Shown here: positions 34,330 through 46,664 of the stretch, one piece after another
Numbering within the stretch: position 1 is the first letter of the stretch
Layout of the letters: each line of letters opens with the position of its first letter
Assembly: GCA_963995525.1 (NCBI GenBank)
Contig: OZ023205.1
Coordinates: forward strand, 41,500,879 to 41,564,878
Direction of reading: 5' to 3'
DNA: 64,000 nucleotides
From: Escarpia spicata
Lineage: Eukaryota; Annelida; Polychaeta; Sabellida; Siboglinidae
Made by a program: the position numbers and the translations under genes
Notes under the pieces: generated by a model
Seen by the model: only the letters and a program-made list of their open reading frames with translations
The model's database searches: none
Told to the model about the DNA's origin: nothing

Positions 34330-35142
34330 GTGTCAGCCATTTTGGACGGCAAAATCAGCACGGCGTATGAATGGGGGAATCGTGGCAGGTCAAAGCTAGA
34401 TACCTTTGAATGCCGAGAAGCAAGCAAGAGGAAACGGGAGGAATTGAAGCGTACTGCTGCTGAGGGTCTGCTCAACTTTTCATCAGAAGCTGGTGACAGT
34501 CGTGACAATGCTGATGAATTAGCAACACCTCACTGTGACGCAACTGGGAACCAGCTCAACAATGTGGAAAGAGCAGCCTCTCTCGCCGATTCTATGGACA
34601 TTGCATATGACAAATGTACGGGTACACAGACTCAGTTGACTGTAACTGACATTAGTGCCATGGAGTGTGAGTGCCAGAGTCTGCGTACTGAACATTATGA
34701 CTTGAAAACTCAGGTTGAAGCTGGCAGTGTTTGATGAAATTCCTGTGAAGGAAATGATGAGAAGGTAAAGACATTCAGTGGCCTGTCTAGCTTTACAGTG
34801 ATGATGACATTGTTCAGTGTTGTCAGGCCTTGCCTGAAAGACAATCATACGATCAATCGGTTTCAGTAATTCCATGGCTGACCAACTGGGCCTTCACTGT
34901 GCCACACTTCAGATTCCTGCATTCACGAGTGGGAAGAACCAGCTGAGTGCGGTTGAGAAAACTAGAAACCTGTACGGATTGATGTGGAACGTGTTATTGG
35001 CATTGCAAGACAGATGTACACAATGTTACAAGGGACTGTGCCAATAACAATGTTGCAGAATGACCCAGGGTCCCGGCTGACAACCTTGGACAAGATTGTG
35101 AGAGTAGCCTGTGCAATGACCAATGCCTGTGAATATGTTTAG
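34330..35142 (+). pseudogene. DDE transposase remnant, ISL2EU/DDE_Tnp_4-like, internally deleted
   Basis: An acceptor-like CTCCAG precedes the frame 34330-34734. It holds a basic KRKREELKRTAAEG block, then TQTQLTVTDI and a Leu-rich coil, as in the N-terminal part of THAP-associated DDE transposases. After a stop at 34734 another frame reads FDEIPVKE-KVKTFSGLSSF. From about 34975 the frame jumps to the C-terminal end DVERVIGIARQMY-L-GTVPI and LDKIVRVACAMTNAC, stop at 35140. The catalytic middle with the DDE triad is deleted. Family assignment is from motif memory. Confidence 0.6.
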
Positions 35143-35154
35143 GGACACTGATTT

Positions 35155-35330
35155 TCCGTTTCAAAAAAGGGCAAACTCTGTTTCAATCCCGTTTCATAAA
35201 ATGGCAAATTCTGTATCAAATTCCGTTTTAAACAATGTATTTTCCGTTTCAGAAAAAACAAATTCCCTTTCAAATGACGCATTTGTTGGTGTCAAATGAC
35301 GCATTTTCCGTTTAAAAATGGCATACAAGC
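35155..35330. repeat. Degenerate TTCCGTTTCAAA repeats
   Basis: ATTTTCCGTTTCA, ATTCCGTTTTAAA and related blocks recur about six times, spaced by GGCAAATTCTG-like sequence. A related block lies at 48281-48435. Confidence 0.65.
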
Positions 35331-35603
35331 CAAAGAATCCCATTTCTGTTAAGAAAAGAAATATTTAATTTCAAAGTTAACTTTGAAAAATAATACATTC
35401 TGTTAAATATCACAATGTTATGATCTCTGCATAATTTTATATATAAATAATACCGTTTTACGGTGTGGCTAACTTTTCTAACAACATCATTTTTTGTAAT
35501 ATTAGCACCACAGTAACAACCGTACAAAAACAATTTAGATAATAACATAATTCCTGTCATACAGTTACATATAAATGACAGATTGTTCCTAATGCAGCAG
35601 TGC

Positions 35604-35620
35604 TTAAAGGGGAAATGAAA
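35604..35620 (+). repeat. Left TTAA and terminal inverted repeat
   Basis: TTAAAGGGGAAATGAAA is the exact reverse complement of 46648-46664. TTAA would be the target duplication and the next 13 bases the terminal repeat. Confidence 0.75.
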
Positions 35621-35949
35621 TGCAGCTGTTTCATGCTACATATTTAAATATATACTATATAAGTATACATTAATGTTAACAGAAACGTACTCATTTATAA
35701 GACAAACTAAAAAAACGATTTTGTTCGATGCCTAAATCGTCGCTATAGAGCACTGCGTATCGCCATCTTTGTTCCAAGCGAGTGGTTTGATTCACTCCTA
35801 TCTAATCATGACTTTTTATTTGTTATAATATAATAACCTTTTTGCATTTTTTGCATTTATATATGTTGGAAATGTGTTGGTTAGAATCCATTAGAATGCA
35901 TTAGCTCCTACCACTAGAAATACAGTTTTATTGTTATTGTTTTTTTTCT

Positions 35950-38900
35950 TGGACCATCTTGTCAAATGGTCCTGACTTTTTTTTATTACATCGCCTTTTT
36001 TTCATTGTATTTTTTTCTAAACATAATCTGTTTTTTATCTATTTCTGACACTTTATGTAGCTACTTATCATGCACCTCTTTAGCTTTACATGAACAAAAT
36101 ACAAATATTATTAAACAAAATCTAGTAACTCAAACACTAAAGGCACACACTCTTACTGAAACATTATTGCACACTGAAAATATGTTGATCTTATTACAAT
36201 TTAAAAATATACTGAAATGATCACTGACGAAACTTTTCTCCAATTTACAGGTGGTATTACAAATAATTGTCTAAATAATATTCTAAACATCAGTAATACT
36301 GTTGATGAAAATAATGAATTGCCAACAATACGCCGATCGTCATATTATGATTTTGAAAAATTTCATTTGTTAGTTCAAAACAATAATAAACATTTCAGTA
36401 TCCTAAGCTCAAATATACAGTCCATTAATGCAAAGTTTAGTGAGCTCGAGGCATTTGTAAATGACCTGTCTTCCTTTAATTTTAAATTTAGCATAATATG
36501 TCTCCAAGAGAGCTGGATATCTGATAATGATGACTTATCACTAATTCAATTAAATGGATATGACTGTATATCCCAAGGAAAAAGTTGCAGCACCAAAGGG
36601 GGATTATTAATGTATGTAGATAAACACTTTAATTATGAAGTAAAGATGAAATTAAATATGTATGAGCAATGGGAGGGACAAATAATACAAATAAATGGAG
36701 GAGGCTTATCGCAGACAGTCACTATAGGAAATATATACCGACCTCCAAGGCCTTTAACTGAAAACTATAACGAATTTATAAATGAATTTACAATGGTCAT
36801 ATCATCTATGCAACATCATCAAAACAACAACCTTATTCTTGCAGGGGACTACAATATAAATATGTTAAAAATAAACGAACAACAACACTGTAGCACTTTC
36901 TTTGACATGTTAACCTCATTTAGTCTCTTCCCCCAAATTACTCTTCCTACGAGGTTCACAACATATACTGGTACACTTATTGATAATTTTTTTTGTAATT
37001 TAACAAAGCATATTTTGCAAAGTACAGCAGGAATATTAATAAAAAAATTGTCTGATCATCAACCATACTTTATGCTTATGAACACTGCTCTAAAAGAGGA
37101 ACATACTACAAAATTTATACGAGTTAATGTACAAAATACAGAGGCTATGTTAAAAGTCAGAAATGATATAATCTCTTCTGAAATACATAAAAAATTAGAT
37201 ACAAGTTCAAATGCTGATCCAAACCATAATTATACATTATTATTAATGAAATAAATCAAGCTAAAAATAAATATATGACTAGCAAATTAGTGAAATTTAA
37301 TAAATATAAACATAAAAAATCTACATGGATAACTCAAGGCTTGCTAACCTCAATACGATACAGAGACAAACTTTACAAACAATAAAAAATCACAAACCCT
37401 GAATCTTCTGAATATGGCGTATTATTTATTAATCTGAAAACATACAATAGTATTTTGAAAAGAAGTTTTCGCAAAGCAAAGCAATCATATTTTGACAAAT
37501 GTTTTAATCAATTTAAATTTGATATAAAAAACACTTGGAAAACCATAAATGAAATCCTGTCTAAACATAAAATTAATAAATCATTTCCAAAATATTTTAA
37601 AGAATCCGATTCTATTGTGGCAGACAAACTAGAAATTGCAAATAAATTCAATACATTATTTACCAATATAGGTAGTAACCTGGCTTATGATATTAAATAC
37701 AAAGGCATTCATGATCATTCATATTATTTAAACAATATAGTAAACTGTAATTTTTTAATAAATCAAGTATTAACCACGGGAATATTCCCTGATAAATTAA
37801 AAATTGCTAAGGTAATTCCAATTTATAAAAAAGGTGAGCCAGCAGTGTTCAAAAATTATAGACCCATATCTCTTCTACCAGCTATTTCAAAAGTACTTGA
37901 AAAAATTATTTTTGACAAATTATTATCTTATTTAAAAGACTCTAAGCTTTTGTTTGACCATCAGTATGGATTCCGACCTAAACATTCAACTGAATACGCA
38001 GCACTAGAATTAATAGATAGAATAATAACCAAACTGGATAAGGATGAAATACCCATTAATATTTACCTAGATCTTTCCAAAGCCTTTGATACCATTGACC
38101 ATTTAATTTTAATTGACAAATTGAAATATTATGGTATACATGGAACAAATCTGAACTTATTCAGCAGTTACCTAACAAATCGTAAACAATATACGGAAAT
38201 TGACAATACAAAATCAAACATTTTATCAATAACAACAGGTGTACCACAAGGTTCAATCTTAGGACCCCTGTTATTCATCATATATATCAATGATTTTGCA
38301 AAAGCCAGTAAAATGTTTAATTTCATAATTTATGCTGATGATACAACTCTATCAAGTACACTAAACACTTTCAGCGATAACATACATGACGAAAATTTAG
38401 AATCTTTAATAAATGAAGAACTTTTAAAAATAAATGAATGGCTCAAAATAAATAAATTATCGCTAAACATAGCAAAATCGAAATACATGACATTTCAAAA
38501 GGCAAAGAAAAATATACAGACACTTACTCTGAAGATAGACAATGTAAATATTGAACAAGTCAAAGAATTTAATTTTTTGGGTTTAATTATAGATACAAAT
38601 TTAAACTGGAAAAAGCACACTGAAAAAATTGCAAATGCTTGTTCTAAAAAAATTGGCGTATTAAATAAATTGAAACATGTGTTACCTCTTCATATTAAAA
38701 TAATATTATATAATTCTTTAATAGTGCCACACATTAATTATTGCATCATGGCGTGGGGCTTTCAATCAAATAGAATAATAAAACTTCAAAAAAAAGCCAT
38801 GAGAATTATTACCTTAAGTAATTATACTTCCCACACAGAACCACTTCACAAAAAACTCAACTTGTTAAAAGTAGATGACATCCTTAAATTACAACAATTA

Positions 38901-39583
38901 AAATTTTACTATAAATATTTACACAATGACTTACCAGTTTATTTACAAAACTGGAGGATAATGTTTAACTATGAGGTACATAATCATGATAAAAGAGTCA
39001 GGAATAAAATATACACTTATAAAATTAAACATGAATTTGCTAAAAAAAATGTCTTAGGCATAATTTGCCACTTTTACTAAATAACATTCCTGATATTGTC
39101 AAAGAAAAGCTTAGCACACACAGTTCACAAGGATTTGCCAAGTATGTTAAACTTTATTTTTTACAAAACTATCAAGTAACATGCACCAGGCAAAACTGCT
39201 ACATATGTATGCAAAATTAAGAACTGACAACCACCTGTCAACTTGATACAATACAAAACAGTGCCTAAACGACAAACACAACAATCATGTAAGCTTGCTC
39301 ACACTACACACATGCATACATATTATGTTTTTTTGTTATTTGTTTTTTTTCTTCTTCTTTTTCTGGAAGAATTTTATTAGGTGATCTATTGATTCAGTTA
39401 AAGTTTTATTGGAAAAGGTGGCTCCTCGATAGCGACTACCATAGTCTTAGAGGAGTCTCCTGACCCTAACTTTTCGTTATTTAAAAGGTTATATATTTGT
39501 AAAATTTAATTTTTTTAAATGAATGTATTGTATGTATTATTTGAAATGGGTCAAATAAAAGAAAATTCTTCTTCTTCTTCTTC
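35950..39583 (+). mobile_element. LINE, CR1/Jockey superfamily, with (TTC)n tail
   Basis: Carries endonuclease and RT and ends in ATAAAAGAAAA followed by six TTC units at about 39565-39583, a microsatellite-like LINE tail. The 5' end is uncertain; homopolymer-rich DNA begins near 35940. No target duplication was found. Confidence 0.75.
36217..39220 (+). pseudogene. LINE ORF2: endonuclease and reverse transcriptase
   Basis: 36217-37254 is a long open frame with the APE-type endonuclease: LSSNIQSINAKF, CLQESW, GGLLMYV, GDYNIN and SDHQPY. A frameshift near 37250 and a TAA at 37383 interrupt the linker. 37455-39080 is the RT: KKGEPAVFKNYRPISLL, QYGFRPKHST, LDLSKAFDTIDH, GVPQGSILGPLLF and the YADD catalytic box. 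The segment upstream of the first RT motif is shorter than usual, with HSYYLNNIVNCNF joined straight to INQVLTTGIFP, which suggests an in-frame deletion near 37750. After a frameshift the tail ends at 39218-39220 with NCYIC. Better preserved than the 11-14 kb LINE. Confidence 0.88.
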
Positions 39584-39846
39584 TAATCAATGTTAAATTT
39601 CGGGGTTTTTCGGTTTACTTCATTAGTAGACATTTCTGTGCGAAAACAAAGATATGGTGCCCTATTATACACGATAGGCGTTCCATATGTCAACAAATAA
39701 CTTGTATACGCGTTCGAAATAAAAAGGTGAAATTAAATGACAACGATTTATAACCAATGAAATCGTTGTTAAAGTCGCACTTCCCGAACGAAGATTTTAG
39801 CTGCCAAAAGGGGGCGGGGTTTTCAAAGCAAAGTTCAGAATATTAG

Positions 39847-41185
39847 ATGCGCGCGCATACCGGAACTATTTTTATTTTGTTGACAAAAACGTCGAAGGAT
39901 TCTGGTAGAGACGAGTTATTAAAAGTGATTTTTAAAACTTCCGTATCACTTGGGGAGAAAATCGATACGACAGATGAAGACTCTAGTTCGACTTGTCACT
40001 CGGAAATTACGGTTGACACACACAAAGGGCCTGTGCCATACGGGTTTCACCCAGTGACAGTGTGCGATCCACGACCACGGTCCGATAATGTCCGGCCCCG
40101 GGTCAGGTTCAGTTGTGGGAGTCGGACAGTGACAGTTGGTCTATCGACGACGAAGACGTTACGCGACTTAATAATGTCGCATGGTGTTTGTGTGGACACT
40201 GCGTCCCAATGACAATGTCGACGCATATCGAGTTGCTGTGCTGTAGGGATATAGCTGCCGTACAGCACCGTATGACAGACCTTGCAGATGCCTGCATTAG
40301 ATTTAGTGTCATTACCGATTATGAGTGACGACTTCGAAACGGTTTGCACCAACAGGGCGGTGTTGGAACTTGGAAGTCGGTCTGTTGTCATTGTACGATT
40401 TGCGTGCAGACTCGTTGATTCGACCAATAGCTAGTAGGTAAGTACTACGTAGTTCAACAGGTATCAAATAATTATTCTAGCAATAACTATTTCAAACTTA
40501 AATAGAGTAATTATACTTGTTCCCACCTCAAATGTTCAGGTTCACTCAATCTTCATAAAATACTATGTCTATGATTTTTTCATCAAACAATTTTTGATCA
40601 TTTTCTTAATAAACTTACTTTTATTCTTGACAGGATGTGTGCATCCTTTTTATACAGTTGTTTAATTCCCTATTTAAAAGTGTTCAAGCAACTTGCTTAA
40701 TTTATATAAAAATGTAGACAAATTGCACACCACCATGCATTAATAGATGCATAATCAGGACATTGTGCAATGTATTATTGATACAAAAATATTTAAGTGG
40801 AGTTTTTAATATAATAAAAATTTTATGTATATTATGTGTGTGTGTTATCAAGACCACATCATGAAATGTAGTCTTGCAATCATAATTATTACAGCCCTTC
40901 ACAAACAAATGAACCAATTCACTGAATTCATGATGTGATATTGATAAAACACAGTTTTGCCAGTATAACAATAATTAGAAGATACCGGTTGTTTATTATC
41001 AACTAATGCAAATAAATGAACTTTCAGAACATATCGATTGATTCGATTAGCCGCCTATCGTCACTTCACGTTGTGGTCAAGGGAGAGACTTGGAAAAGGC
41101 AACAGACGTGTTATACCAGCCTGCACTGTATCCAGAAGTGAATGGGGTTTATGAAAATTTAAGCTATGGACATTGCACTATACAG
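39847..41185 (+). pseudogene. P2X7-ballast-like zinc-cysteine domain gene, two exons
   Basis: Exon 1, 39847-40437, contains GPVPYGFHP (about 40029), then after a frame change RLNNVAWCLCGHC, PM and LLCCRD (about 40170-40250), then DDFETVCTNRAVLEL (about 40325). It ends at GTAAGT. Exon 2, 41028-41185, follows TTTCAG and reads AAYRHFTLW, GKGNRRVIPAC, then in a shifted frame YPEVNGVY. The order WCxCGxC, CC, a VCxNxxVL block, YRxF-W and IPxC is that of the intracellular zinc-binding ballast domain of P2X7 receptors, which in invertebrates also occurs without a channel. No P2X channel part is present. At least two or three frameshifts make this copy inactive. It sits inside the TTAA element, convergent with the transposase. 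Confidence 0.65.
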
Positions 41186-41775
41186 GTGAGTGTACAGTGA
41201 AAATAAAAACCATGGATAAGTAAGATTAGATTGACCAAAAGGAAGAATGAATTATTCGGTGCCTTCTTATCCCATTTTTGGCAACAACAATGTGATCTGT
41301 AGTGTCTTGCATGTCCCTATTCATAATTCGATTTGTAATACTGAAGCCAACATGAAATATATCAACAGTTTATTCATATGGAGAAACAATTCACAAATAA
41401 ATAAGACTACATGGCAGACTGTGCCAATGCATTAGTCAAATTCACACACCAGTTTTCAATGTTTCTTTCAGTTTATTCACTTCACGCTGTGACACATTTT
41501 AATCTAACTGTAAATAAATATTACAATTTTGGTCTGTGTCAGCCCTGTGCACATATAGTACATCAATAAGTAACACGTTTATTGATGTTATGGGTCATCA
41601 TTATGATCAAATATTGTGATACAAAAATTATTACATACAAAATATTCCATTACAGTTCCAGTTTTACATAATTGTGGGTTTCAACTTTCAACACTAGGGC
41701 CATGTGTCAAGAAAACAAGTATTATTATTCAAGATACAGATTCAAAACTTGTAGTACTAGTTTAAAAATCTATCA

Positions 41776-41840
41776 AGTGCCTCCAAATGGATTTATCTAG
41801 ATTTATGGCACTATATAAGTGTTCTTATTATTATTAAGTA
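41776..41840 (+). repeat. SINE- or LINE-like 3' tail
   Basis: GGCACTATATAAGTGTTC followed by TTATTATTATTA has the form of an invertebrate SINE/LINE 3' end. The stretches 41186-41775 and 41841-42577 otherwise show nothing recognisable. Confidence 0.45.
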
Positions 41841-42577
41841 CTTTTTGAGATGTTGTTTTGTGATAATGTCAAATGTAATACTAACAATTAAGTATGAATA
41901 TATAAAAAATGTATAGCTGAATCCTTTGCTGCTTCATTAGTTTGTAGTACACTTTAATAATACTGGCTAAAACATACAGATTAAACAAAAAATATATTTT
42001 TGTTGTAAGATGGCACTTTATTTTTACTAAACTTGATGGTAACAGTCCAGTTTGAATGGTAATGGCCCTTATCATTTTTGTGACACACGTCCTAGAAGCC
42101 ACATTAAAAGTGTACAGTGAGTCATATGAACAAATACATGTACAGTTCAGTGTGATGTTTGAGAATGGTAGTCTGTTGCAAAAAACTCACTATAAGTAAC
42201 ATGTTTGGACTTGGTTAAACTATTCCAGTAAATTACATATACCCAAAGTTCCCTACGTAGAATAGTGTCTAATAAAATACATTGCATACCACAACTAGGA
42301 TACACGCTTTTAAGTGGATGTTCCTTACTTTGCCTAAAACGTTTCTCTATTTCTGCCAGTGATTTTCAAACTATGTTATTTAAGCATAGAAATTCATTGT
42401 CATTTGAAATTGGATGTATCAATTGGGTGGCACTAAACCGAATTGATACGGATACAACTAGTTTTCCGTAAAGCCGCTTCTTTGCTTTGCCACAGCCTCC
42501 TCTTTTGCTGGTTTTTCGATGCCTGCATGCACTGCTAGAGTTACCTCCTTACTTGATGTTGCAACTTGGAGCACACT

Positions 42578-44488
42578 TCACAGCTTTGTGCCACTCGTGC
42601 ATCTAGCTGCAATGCCCTCTAGAATTTCTCCTCGGAAGCTGTAGTCCTTTAACGCCATCACTTTCTTCACTACATACCCAGCAGACTTTGAATACTGCAG
42701 CTGATACCGTAGCTTGTTGTCTGCTGTTTTCATCATTTCCCGCTGATTGAACAAATGATAAATCTAAAATCAGTATAACAATAGAAATATCTGAAGAATA
42801 GCTGGCTATAGCAGCTTGCTTGTATGCTCTCTCTCTCGCTCTCTCTCTCGAAATCAAACGGCTAATGTCATTTATTAATCGGTTCCGAATTCTGCCATCC
42901 TTTTCAAGTTAAACTTCCAATGAATTCCATAATACATTCAAATATTTATTATTGAATCATATATATATATAATTTATATATGCATCAGTTTATATTTCAA
43001 TAAGCAATTCCAAAGCATACCATTCCAATTCCATTGATATATAATTAAACAATTCAAGTAACAATAAACAAATGTCCTCAATTTTAATTACGTTATCTGT
43101 TGTTTGCATGCATACTCTTGTGCAGTGAGATTGTATTTTCGAAACTGTATTCCTAACATTGTTTTGCTATCGAGTACAGGCAGGGATTTTCAGCCATTTC
43201 AGTTTATTTCCTAATGCAATGCTGGATTTCTAAAGTGTGCAGCTTTGTCAAGCAACTGATACATTATTTTGTAACATCAAATGTTAACACTATTGATATC
43301 ACAAGCCTTACCTTGTATTTGTGTTGTGGTCAATGGTGGCCAAATGGAGTCTGGCTATGATGCCTTGACGGCTGAACTTGGGTGCATACTTGAGGAAGAG
43401 GGCATGTAAGCTTTCCAGTTCACCAGTGTGAACACACTTCATAACGCTCTCTATATCATACAGTAGGCAACAGTCCAGTATAGCTTTCTGGACAGTGAAG
43501 GCTTCTGTACCTTCAGTGTTGTTTTCACTTCTTGTTGTGTATACGTTGCATGACTGCACTTCCGGTACAACTATGCGCCTGCTGTCCATGAATGGAATTC
43601 CTGATGTGATGGAGGAGCGAGATCCACATCTCCTTCATCAAGCGGGGATCACCATAACAAGCTGATGCGCAATACCACAGGTGGTTGGCAATTGCGCCTA
43701 TCAAAGGGACAACTTCAACTTTCTTGCAGGCAACAACCATTATTTCTTTCTCTTTCTGTCTGTCAGTGGCAAGTGTGGTGATCTTCACCCCATGGTCAGT
43801 CAGGTTGTCCAAGCAGCATTTCAAGCCCTCCACTTCCATCCAGTAACTGTTCTTGACCTCTATGACCCGAACAGTTTCTTGAGCAATGATGAGTTGGCTA
43901 TCAGTGTCCATGACGAAGTAAATGCCAAATGTAGCATTGTGTCCTGGATTGTCATATCTTGCATCGTCTGATGCGACCACGCTCTGTCCGGCCAGAGCTG
44001 ACATGATGGCCTCTGAATGGCATGTCCTCTATCTCTGGCAGTATGTATGCCCGCTGTATGTTGTAGCACTGGCGGGGTGACAAGGCACATAGGTTCATTA
44101 GGTTGACCAAATTGTACATAGTGAATGTCAGGAAGAGGACGCTTGGTATCACCAAGTTACTCTCATAAATGTTACCAATCTTGGATTGCGAGTGCCACAT
44201 GAACGAGTGGCCATCAACACATTCTGTGGTCACAACCACCGCAAATCAAGTCACTGTGATGCTAGGCTTTGATATAAGTGGTTTATTGCAGTTTGGTGTT
44301 TTAGCAGGTGCAGAAAAGTGAAATGATGTTTTTCTCACAGATGACAAACTTTCTCTCTTTCCCATTAGTGTAAGAACCGCTTGAGTCATCATCAGTGATA
44401 CCGCTGTCACATGTACAACATATTCTGCATCACTCACTTCAATGTTTCTCTTCTCGCTGTTGCAGACAGAATCGTCTGAAGATGGCAA
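42578..44488 (-). pseudogene. Kolobok-like transposase remnant
   Basis: Minus strand, broken into frames 44488-44246 (N-terminal, continuing through a stop), 44239-43952 (GHSFMWHSQ, then Leu/Asn-rich, then IQRAYILPEIEDM), 44004-43525 (NPGHNATFGIYFVMD, ATDRQ, IANHLWYCASACYG, HHIRN) and 43589-43308 (KCVHTGELESLHALFLKY, LHLATIDHN). A GT donor follows at 43308. A second exon, 42742-42578, reads KLRYQLQYSKSAGYVVKKV and KDYSF. The signature (D near DxPGH, ATDR, NHLWxC, HTGxLE, DHN) is that of a transposase group I link to Kolobok, common in invertebrates and fish. The DxWH-type segment after ATDR is missing and the frames differ, so it is dead. A THAP finger was not found. Confidence 0.65.
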
Positions 44489-46647
44489 TAGTGAGACTGG
44501 GACATCCGAAGGACGTCTATATTGACAGAACTGCCATGGTCAGGGTCAGTCGGAGAAGGCGTGCTAGACTGCGATGGCAACTTTGCATACCCACGGTCAT
44601 GGTGAATGTTCAATGGAACAACAGTATTGTCAGTATTAACTACTGCATCGACAAAGTGTCGCACTGGCGACACGACCACTGGCTTCCTTTATGTTTTGAC
44701 ACTACAGTTCGATGGCGTGACAGCACTACAAGTGACATTTGTATTACCACGAGGGACGATGTCATCTCGCGTGCTAAATCCTTCGCTGGATCCTTCGAAG
44801 CTTGCGCTCGGTATTAGGCCCTATGGTTGTGTGGATACTTATGTTATATATTATGAAAAAAATGACACAATCTTGCAAATATTAATTAAAATTGGAGCAC
44901 AAGTGCGATTTACAAGTGACTTTGTCAACGTTTTTTTTAGTGGATATATGTGTGTTATCTTTAATTTTCATGATTAAAATGTATGTGCACTCAAATGTGT
45001 TTAACATTTGAACTTTATAAATACAAAATACATATTTAGTAATCTTTGTGGCTTTTTCCTGTGACGTTATTTCCTTTTTTCCTTGTTAGGCTTACATTCA
45101 AAAGTCAATAAATTATATACAATGTCCTTGTTATTAAAAGCATACATTGGTGTTTGCAGTCATGCAATCTATATCAGGAAAAAAGTTGGTATGATAGCAT
45201 GCTAGCTAAATTGTCGCCTCAAAACTGGAGCATCAATTCAGGGTCCATTGTTACAAGCCAATATTTGAGACACATACATTAGTATCAGGCCTACATGGTG
45301 ATTGACTTTAGTTGACTGATGTGGACCTACTTACTATGCCAATAACTAATTATATCAGATATGACTATAGTGTTTTGTTGTATGCTATTGACTGTATAAC
45401 AAGTATTTTTAAGGATTTAAATACTTGTAATGTCACTTAATTAAATGCGGTTATATTTTATAGTATTTGAGCAGTCCAACTTCAACAATATTTGTCTTTA
45501 ACTATTTCTTTTAAATTAATACATTCCAATGACAATGCCTACAATACATGATTGACAGGGCTTGGTCCGGACTGTGACTAATGTTGATTAATAGTTGACG
45601 ACACTATTTCGCAAAACGTTATACTGGCTATGGTAGCTGACATTTATTTTTGTAATTATTTAGAAGGTTATTCCCCCCACCAGCAACTAAGTCGATAACA
45701 TAGACTCGTAGATGTAGACGTTGCGGTATTCAGACGTAGCAACACGCCGGCACGACTTGCCATAAATTAAATCGGCGGATTACAAGCACTCATTATTCCC
45801 AATGATATCATAGTATTCACACGTATTTGTACTTTATCACATTCACATTTCTTATTACATTTCAATTTTGAATACGTCATATTTGTATATATGCAGACTT
45901 TGAACTAGAACTGCGGGACTATATAGTGGTCGTAATGATACCTGACGGAACTCGTGAGTGCCGAGTCACCTTGGCAACAACAAGCTGGTTTCGGCTTATT
46001 ATTTCCTACGCGCCGCTTCACCCTCCAAATAAGGCAATAATGTCGAGCTTCCAGGTCGATTTCGTTTAATTTTACTTCATCGGTGCATAGTTATATGTAA
46101 ACAAATCGACTGAAGATGGACCTGTGACTTTAACCAAGAATTATGTTTCGACGTTCAATGTCTTTTTATGCTCGTCACTTTCGTATTTAGGCTTGCAATC
46201 GGCGTTTGAAAGTGACCACCGCAGACTAATGCCAATCTTGCCGCCGGCGAACACGTCAAAGTCATCATCTATAACTTGTTTTTTTCTGTTGGAATCCTTC
46301 TGTGGAAGTATGTGAAAAGTTGCTTACTAACACTTATAGTATATCTAGTAGCCACGCAGTGCATTAAATTGTTCTGTTTTTATGTGTTTGTATGCGTTTC
46401 GTCGGTTTTTTCTGAGAGCTACGCTGCGTCGCCTATCGAATTGCTGTATACAGCTTTGGGAGACATCTCGCCAATCAAACCGGATGTACAACCACACGCT
46501 CATGGAGCATGATGGCGGCGCCCTGTGCCGATAGTAGCTACGTTTGAAAAATGATTTAAAATATACCGTGACGCTGTACTTGTCAAATCATGGTGACATG
46601 TACTCTAAATGGTATGTTCTTATGTTTGGGCTGTGGTTGTTCAATCG
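44489..46647. other. Rest of the TTAA element, no gene recognised
   Basis: Would hold the transposase promoter and N-terminal exon. Short frames at 44395-44977 and 46124-46512 show no family I know. The mean composition is AT-rich. Confidence 0.35.
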
Positions 46648-46664
46648 TTTCATTTCCCCTTTAA
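46648..46664 (-). repeat. Right terminal inverted repeat and TTAA
   Basis: TTTCATTTCCCCTTTAA is the exact reverse complement of 35604-35620. Confidence 0.75.

Larger units (their letters stand above)
35608..46660. mobile_element. TTAA-flanked Kolobok-like DNA transposon with nested LINE
   Basis: Bounded by TTAA at 35604-35607 and 46661-46664 and by 13-bp perfect inverted termini (AGGGGAAATGAAA). Subterminal sequences also share CGCCATC and GTGGTT blocks in inverted orientation. Inside are a P2X7-ballast-like gene (plus, 39.8-41.2 kb) and a convergent transposase remnant (minus, 42.6-44.5 kb). A LINE at about 35.95-39.58 kb is nested in the left part; without it the element is about 7.4 kb. 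Kolobok transposons use TTAA targets, which agrees with the transposase family. The boundaries are inferred from one pair of short repeats. Confidence 0.6.

Noticed and set aside
39847..41185. A P2X receptor gene.
   Set aside because: Only the cysteine-rich ballast-like domain is present; no channel transmembrane or ectodomain sequence was found.
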